From Archaeoglobaceae archaeon (GTDB lineage: Archaea > Halobacteriota > Archaeoglobi > Archaeoglobales > JdFR-42): a DNA stretch of 18,515 nt. The notes under the pieces were generated by a model. The model was given only the letters and a program-made list of their open reading frames with translations. It did no database searches and was not told the DNA's origin. Of this stretch, positions 14,220-18,515 are shown in pieces (position 1 is the first letter of the stretch; each line of letters starts with the position of its first letter). Location of the stretch: positions 1 to 18,515 of the forward strand of contig WAJW01000065.1 in the NCBI GenBank assembly GCA_015523685.1, given 5' to 3'. The translations under genes were made by a program, and so were the position numbers.

Positions 14220-15551
14220 ATGTTGTGGGTTGAGAAGTACCGCCCTGGAAAGATTGAGGAGATTGTTGGAGACAGGAAAACCCTGGAGATTATTGTCAGG
14301 TGGGCAAATAAGTGGAAAGCGGGTGAGAGGCAGAAACCGCTTCTACTGCACGGGCCACCGGGAACCGGTAAAACGTCAACAGCCCTCGCTCTTGCAGAGA
14401 CCATGGGATGGGAGGTTGTGGAGTTGAATGCGAGTGATCAGAGAAATTTTTCAGCTGTGAAAAGGATTGCCGGAGAAGGTGCTTTGAATGAGACCTTTTC
14501 TGAAGAGGGAGAGTTCCTCTCAAGTAAGGAGGGAAGATTGAAGCTTATTGTGCTGGATGAAGTTGATAACATCCATGGAACTTATGACAGGGGCGGTGAA
14601 AAGGCACTCATTGGTGTTATACGTGATGCAAAACATCCACTTGTTTTGATTGCCAACGATGCATACGCCCTCTCACCTCAGCTCAGAAATTTGTGCATCA
14701 TGATCCAGTACAAGCGGATCAACGCAAGGAAAATTGTAAGTGTCCTTCGGGATATATGTAAGAAAGAGGGAATTCTGTGTGAACAGGCGGTCCTTGAGGA
14801 GATTGCCAGAAACTCGAATGGAGACCTTCGGGGTGCAATCAATGATCTGCAGGCCATAGCGGAGGGTAGAAGCAGAGTCACAATTCACGATCTCGTTACC
14901 GGTAAAAGAGATTTCAAAGAGAGCATTTTTATGATCCTTGCAAGGATATTCAAAAAAAAGGATTCAGACATAATTCACGATGTATACAATCTGGATGAAT
15001 CTCCTGAAGACCTCATATGGTGGATTGATGAAAATCTTCCTGCAGAATACGAGGGAGAAAGCCTTTTAAGGGCTTTTAACATGATATCACGGGCCGATAT
15101 TTTTCTGAAAAGGGTCAAGGTGAGACAGTATTACAGGCTCTGGAGATATGCGACATACCTCATGGTGGTGGGGGTTCAGCAATCCAAGGATAAACCGAAA
15201 AAAGGCTTCACGAGATATTCAAGGCCAGCAATCTGGAACCTGCTCTTTACTCAAAGACAAAAGCGAAAGTCTATGGAAAGAATTCAGGAGAAGATCGGAG
15301 CCCGACTGCATTGTTCAAAGAAAAAATCTGCTGAGTTCATCTCTCTCATATCCATCCTAATTCAGAAACGTGATGTCAGGAAGATAAAAGAATTTTTCGA
15401 GTTCACCACAGATGAGATTGCAGATATCGGAGGGATTGAGCCAGATACTGTGAAAGAGATAATAAAAAAATCTGAAAAGTCTGGTAAAACCGTAAAGAAA
15501 CCGGAAAGGGAAGAAAAGACCAAAAAAACCACCATTTTTGATTTTGAATGA
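14220..15551 (+). CDS. rfcL: Replication factor C large subunit
   Basis: Large subunit of the archaeal clamp loader that opens and loads PCNA. AAA+ motifs: Walker A GPPGTGKT (45-52), Walker B LIVLDEVDN (109-117), sensor 1 LIANDAY, and LSPQLRNLC. The N-terminus MLWVEKYRP is typical of RfcL, and the C-terminal helical collar includes SRADIFLKRVKVRQYYRLWRYA and GFTRYSRPAIW. The 443 residues end in a lysine-rich tail closing with TIFDFE, a degenerate PIP-box lacking the second aromatic (the Archaeoglobus protein, from memory, ends near TLDSFFS). The ATG is 21 nt after the DUF92 stop. A tail this charged then aromatic fits PCNA binding, possibly weakened. Confidence 0.96.
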   Translation: MLWVEKYRPGKIEEIVGDRKTLEIIVRWANKWKAGERQKPLLLHGPPGTGKTSTALALAETMGWEVVELNASDQRNFSAVKRIAGEGALNETFSEEGEFLSSKEGRLKLIVLDEVDNIHGTYDRGGEKALIGVIRDAKHPLVLIANDAYALSPQLRNLCIMIQYKRINARKIVSVLRDICKKEGILCEQAVLEEIARNSNGDLRGAINDLQAIAEGRSRVTIHDLVTGKRDFKESIFMILARIFKKKDSDIIHDVYNLDESPEDLIWWIDENLPAEYEGESLLRAFNMISRADIFLKRVKVRQYYRLWRYATYLMVVGVQQSKDKPKKGFTRYSRPAIWNLLFTQRQKRKSMERIQEKIGARLHCSKKKSAEFISLISILIQKRDVRKIKEFFEFTTDEIADIGGIEPDTVKEIIKKSEKSGKTVKKPEREEKTKKTTIFDFE

Positions 15552-15574
15552 GCAGAGACCTGTCCTTGCAGATC

Positions 15575-15611
15575 GATATATTTATATATGATATATCTTA
15601 TAATGATATAC
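15575..15611 (+). repeat. Three GATATA direct repeats at 15-bp spacing (possible operator)
   Basis: GATATA begins at 15575, 15590 and 15605, exactly 15 bp apart. The first two units share 10 of 15 positions, and the middle one is the palindrome gatatatc. The block overlaps the likely TATA region upstream of the DUF302 gene. A regulator-binding array is plausible, but the sequence is A/T-rich, so chance is possible. Confidence 0.4.
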
Positions 15612-15632
15612 GTTGGGGGATGAAAGTTATCA

Positions 15633-15731
15633 ATGGCAGGCTGTATTACCTCTGCTATAGGGTCTGACTTCGTATGTAAGAGAGTGAGAATGAGTGAAAG
15701 ATTGGAAAGAAAATTGAATAATGAAATATGA
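15633..15731 (+). CDS. Candidate 32-residue leader/small protein
   Basis: The frame ATG 15633 to TGA 15731 encodes MAGCITSAIGSDFVCKRVRM and then SERLERKLNNEI. ttggggga lies 9-10 nt upstream, and a TATA region about 45 nt upstream would start transcription just before it. The basic segment KRVRMSERLERKL loosely recalls a ribbon-helix-helix strand and helix, but the protein is too short for a complete domain. It sits in the 165-nt leader of DUF302. It could equally be non-coding. Confidence 0.2.
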   Translation: MAGCITSAIGSDFVCKRVRMSERLERKLNNEI

Positions 15732-15775
15732 ACTGAATTCACTCCATATCTGAATGAAGAAAGGAGGTCAGGAAA

Positions 15776-16156
15776 ATGTATGGATACGGGAAGGAAGTCG
15801 ATATGGATTTTGATAGTGCGGTGGAAAAAACAGTTGAAGCACTTCAGAAAGAGGGCTTTGGAGTCCTTACCGAAATCGATGTAAAGGCGACTTTGAAAGA
15901 GAAACTGGGAATTGATTACGAGGATTATCTGATACTGGGTGCATGCAACCCTCCTCTCGCCCACAAGGCTCTTGTTGCTGAAAAGGAGATTGGTCTGTTG
16001 CTCCCCTGCAATGTGATCGTTTACAGGGATGGAGGAAGAACCCACGTTTCTGCAATTTTACCAACGCAGGCAATGAGCATGGTGGAAAATGAAGACCTGA
16101 AAAAGGTTGCAGAAGAGGTGGAGGAGAAACTCAAAAGGGTGATTGACTCCATATGA
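15776..16156 (+). CDS. DUF302 domain protein
   Basis: 126-residue cytoplasmic protein that is essentially a whole DUF302 domain: GFGVLTEIDVKATLKEKLGI (27-46), DYLILGACNPPLAHKAL (50-66), IGLLLPCNVIVYRDG (72-86), then a helical C-terminus. C57 (GACNP) and C78 (LLPCN) are the conserved cysteines of the domain. ATG 15776 has a strong ggaggt 7 nt upstream. The biochemical function of DUF302 is not established; such proteins often lie near redox or metal-stress genes, and a copper-type ATPase follows here. The 224-nt upstream region carries A/T-rich repeats that may be an operator. Confidence 0.88.
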   Translation: MYGYGKEVDMDFDSAVEKTVEALQKEGFGVLTEIDVKATLKEKLGIDYEDYLILGACNPPLAHKALVAEKEIGLLLPCNVIVYRDGGRTHVSAILPTQAMSMVENEDLKKVAEEVEEKLKRVIDSI

Positions 16157-16205
16157 GGTCAATTGCATCTCCCGTTACAGGGCAACCGGATTATGCAGAG
16201 GATGG

Positions 16206-16268
16206 ATGAGATGGATATGGATCGGCATTCTCGGGTATTTTATCGTTTTTACTTTATCAGCTGTATGA
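16206..16268 (+). CDS. Candidate 20-residue membrane microprotein
   Basis: ATG 16206 to TGA 16268 encodes MRWIWIGILGYFIVFTLSAV, long enough for one membrane helix, with two charged or aromatic residues at the N-terminus. agagga lies about 5 nt upstream. It is in the DUF302-copA spacer. Very short frames occur by chance; only the hydrophobicity and the ribosome-site match support it. Confidence 0.22.
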   Translation: MRWIWIGILGYFIVFTLSAV

Positions 16269-16387
16269 AACCAACAAATTGAGATAGAATAAATCCTTCC
16301 TGCTGAATTTAAATGAAATTATGTGATTGCAATCTGTTATAATTGTTTATGTATTAATTTTTCCACGCCAAAGGATCAGGCGTTAGG

Positions 16388-16398
16388 ATTATATACTA
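16388..16398 (+). promoter_or_regulatory. TATA box of copA with overlapping GATAT repeats
   Basis: attatatacta lies about 30-35 nt before ATG 16427. Between it and the start codon is GATATT-GATATATT-GATAG (16406-16424), echoing the GATATA repeats before DUF302 and placed where a repressor would cover the start site. The palindrome gattgcaatc (16325-16334) is a further candidate site upstream. Confidence 0.4.
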
Positions 16399-16426
16399 TA
16401 TGTCAGATATTGATATATTGATAGAA

Positions 16427-18515
16427 ATGGTGGAAGTAACATTAAAGATAACCGGAATGAGCTGTGCGACATGTGCACAGACCATAACGAAGGTGTTGAT
16501 GAAGCAGGAAGGAGTTGAGAAAGTAGAGGTTAATCTGGCAAGTGAAAAGGCAGTCATCAATTACGATCCTGATAAGATCCATCTTGAAACAATCATCCAG
16601 GAGATCGAGAAAATCGGTTATGGGGTCGTCAGGGATACAAGGGAGGTGGTATTTGCAATCACAGGAATGACGTGTGCAACCTGTGTCAAGACCATTGAGA
16701 AGGTTACAGGAAAGATGCCGGGTGTGATCGAGGCGGTTGTGAACCTCAATGCAGAGAAGGGTAGGTTTGTATATGATCCCTCTCTTGTGACTCCAGAGGA
16801 GATTAAAAAAGCCATAGAGCAAATTGGATACACGGTTACAGGAATGGAGGAGGAAAAAGAGACAGATACAGAAAAAGAAGCGAGGGAAAAGCACATTGCG
16901 GTGATGAAAAAGAGATTGATAGTTGCAGCAGTAACTGGTGCTGTAATCACCGTCTTAACGTATGGAAAATATATCGGTCTTCCTGTTGATGAGCCATCTC
17001 TCATCAGATGGGTGCACTGGGCAGAGTTCCTGCTTGCCACGCCAGTCATGTATTACTCAGGAAGAGGTATGTTCTCTGCAGCTTACAGGGCTCTCACTCA
17101 CAGAACATTGAGTATGGATGTGATGTACTCAATGGGCGTTGGTTCCGCTTATGTATCAAGCGTCCTTGCGACAGTTGGTTTACTGCCTTCCGATTTCGTG
17201 TTCTATGAAACTGCAGTTCTGTTAATGGCTTTTCTCCTGCTTGGAAGATTGCTTGAGGCAATTGCAAAAGGAAGAACTTCTGAAGCAATAAAGAAGCTCA
17301 TGGGACTGCAGGCAAAAACTGCAGTGGTAATACGTGATGGCCAGGAGGTTGAGATACCCATCAAGGAAGTGAAGGTAGGGGATATCGTTGTTATAAAACC
17401 GGGAGAGAAAGTCCCTGTTGACGGAGTTGTCATCGAGGGTGAGAGCTACGTCGACGAATCAATGATCACAGGGGAACCAATCCCCAATCTGAAGAAAAAA
17501 GGTGATGAGGTTATAGGAGCGACCATAAACAAGAACAGTGTATTGAAGGTTGAGGCAAGAAAAGTCGGAAAAGACACCCTTCTGGCACAGATAATAAAGC
17601 TTGTCGAGCAGGCCCAGAGTTCGAGGCCACCAATTCAGAGACTTGCCGACAGGATAATCACGTACTTCATACCCACTGTACTTGTGATCGCTGCTGTATC
17701 CTTCACCTACTGGTATTTCTTTGCAGGCATGCCATCTGTGTTCGCATTTACAGCTTTGGTTTCAGTCCTCGTCATTGCATGTCCATGTGCTTTCGGTCTG
17801 GCAACCCCTACTGCCCTGACTGTGGGCATGGGTAAGGGAGCAGAATCAGGGATTCTGATCAAAAATGGAGAAGCGCTGGAGCTTGCCAGAAATATTACAA
17901 CAGTCATATTTGACAAAACAGGAACCCTGACAGTTGGAAAGCCAGAGGTAACCGATGTGGTGACATTCAATAAAAATGAGAACGAACTCTTGAAGATCGT
18001 TGCTTCGGCTGAAAAAGGTTCAGAACATCCTCTTGCAGACGCGGTTGTGAGAAAGGCGAAGGAAAAGGCTCTGGATATAGTCGATCCAGAGGAATTTGAG
18101 GCTATTACAGGAAAGGGTGTCAGAGCAAAGGTGAATGGATCAACAGTTCTCATCGGAAACAGGCGGTTGATGGAAGAGACCGGACATAAAATTGAGGAGC
18201 ATATGGAGAGGGAGATACAGAGGCTTGAAGATGAGGCAAAGACAGCAATAATCGTGGCTTTCGATGGATCCATTGCTGGAGTCATAGGAATTGCGGATAT
18301 GGTGAAGGACACTGCAATAGAGACCATCGAAGAGCTTCACAGAATGGGTCGTAAAGTTGCAATGATCACTGGAGATAACAGGAGAACTGCAGAGGCCATC
18401 GCCAGACAGCTCAACATCGATAGAATTATGGCGGAGGTTCTGCCTCAGGACAAGGCCAATGAGGTAAAGAGACTTCAGGATGAGGGTGAAATAGTGGCTT
18501 TCGTTGGTGATGGTA
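16427..18515 (+). CDS. copA: Copper-type P1B ATPase CopA (3' partial)
   Basis: Heavy-metal P-type ATPase exporting monovalent copper (or silver) across the membrane. There are two N-terminal metal-binding domains, GMSCATC (C13, C16) and GMTCATC (C83, C86). Eight membrane helices are expected, with the transport motif CPC at C452/C454. The actuator loop carries TGEP (most P1B pumps have TGES; from memory Archaeoglobus CopA also has GEP). The phosphorylation site is DKTGT (D496), the HP motif is HPLAD (H534) and the nucleotide domain has TGDN (649-651 region). The window ends inside GDG of the GDGIND motif, so the hinge and last two helices (about 100-150 residues) are missing. CPC points to copper(I). 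ATG 16427 is favoured over the in-frame ATG 16400 because the TATA box lies almost on 16400. No CopY/CopR-type regulator gene is visible in the window. Confidence 0.94.
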   Translation, partial: MVEVTLKITGMSCATCAQTITKVLMKQEGVEKVEVNLASEKAVINYDPDKIHLETIIQEIEKIGYGVVRDTREVVFAITGMTCATCVKTIEKVTGKMPGVIEAVVNLNAEKGRFVYDPSLVTPEEIKKAIEQIGYTVTGMEEEKETDTEKEAREKHIAVMKKRLIVAAVTGAVITVLTYGKYIGLPVDEPSLIRWVHWAEFLLATPVMYYSGRGMFSAAYRALTHRTLSMDVMYSMGVGSAYVSSVLATVGLLPSDFVFYETAVLLMAFLLLGRLLEAIAKGRTSEAIKKLMGLQAKTAVVIRDGQEVEIPIKEVKVGDIVVIKPGEKVPVDGVVIEGESYVDESMITGEPIPNLKKKGDEVIGATINKNSVLKVEARKVGKDTLLAQIIKLVEQAQSSRPPIQRLADRIITYFIPTVLVIAAVSFTYWYFFAGMPSVFAFTALVSVLVIACPCAFGLATPTALTVGMGKGAESGILIKNGEALELARNITTVIFDKTGTLTVGKPEVTDVVTFNKNENELLKIVASAEKGSEHPLADAVVRKAKEKALDIVDPEEFEAITGKGVRAKVNGSTVLIGNRRLMEETGHKIEEHMEREIQRLEDEAKTAIIVAFDGSIAGVIGIADMVKDTAIETIEELHRMGRKVAMITGDNRRTAEAIARQLNIDRIMAEVLPQDKANEVKRLQDEGEIVAFVGDG

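Noticed and set aside
15362..16045. 227-codon minus-strand frame spanning the end of rfcL and DUF302
   Set aside because: It covers two real plus-strand genes, is rich in Ser/Phe/Ile typical of antisense frames, and has no recognisable domain.
1..18515. CRISPR arrays, insertion sequences, tRNA or rRNA genes
   Set aside because: I saw no regularly spaced long repeats, transposase motifs, terminal inverted repeats, or tRNA-like cloverleaf or rRNA sequence by eye; a tRNA scan and repeat search would be decisive.

Overview
This window is archaeal, most likely from an Archaeoglobi-like or related methanogen-lineage euryarchaeote. The evidence is a Hel308 repair helicase and a large RFC clamp-loader subunit that, from memory, read very close to the Archaeoglobus proteins. 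Supporting signs are an archaeal-type thymidylate synthase, a DUF92 membrane protein, an archaeal PUA-domain protein, AGG/AGA/ATA-rich codon use, and TATA boxes about 26 nt upstream of several start codons. The first 30 bases are not genomic: they match the Illumina Nextera transposase adapter, so the window begins at a contig edge and hel308 is truncated there. copA runs off the other end.

Layout. Positions 31-4468 (+): hel308 (5' partial), a 442-codon protein that is two thymidylate-synthase domains in tandem, and an enolase-superfamily dipeptide epimerase. Positions 4581-9167 (-): a tight run, in transcription order, of an adenosine-type deaminase (mtaD/dadD family), surE, rpiA, a YfcE-type phosphoesterase and thiC. 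A short divergent promoter separates this run from a class I aminotransferase (9239-10393, +). A gene-poor spacer of about 440 bp lies between convergent genes. Positions 10838-12901 (-): a divergent short cis-prenyltransferase, a small PUA protein, and a long-form HisG homologue with its own TATA box. Divergent from these (+) are a DUF92 membrane protein and rfcL. Positions 15552-18515 (+): an AT-rich repeat-containing leader, a DUF302 protein, and a two-HMA-domain copper-type P1B ATPase cut off by the window end.

How genes may work together. ThiC makes 5'-deoxyadenosine as a radical-SAM by-product, and the deaminase at the head of the same run belongs to a family that deaminates 5'-deoxyadenosine, MTA and SAH; SurE (nucleotidase) and RpiA (pentose phosphate isomerase) fit a nucleoside/pentose salvage theme. 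The cis-prenyltransferase homologue and the DUF92 protein, whose plant relative VTE6 is a phytyl-phosphate kinase, share a divergent promoter and may both act on polyprenyl phosphates. DUF302 and CopA probably form a metal or redox stress block.

The most unusual item is the tandem thymidylate synthase. Both halves keep the phosphate-binding Arg-Arg, Arg-Ser-x-Asp, Asn and His-x-Tyr positions with near-canonical spacing. The N-terminal half has Ala where the catalytic Cys should be, while the C-terminal half keeps it. It looks like a single-chain asymmetric pseudo-dimer of a normally homodimeric enzyme.
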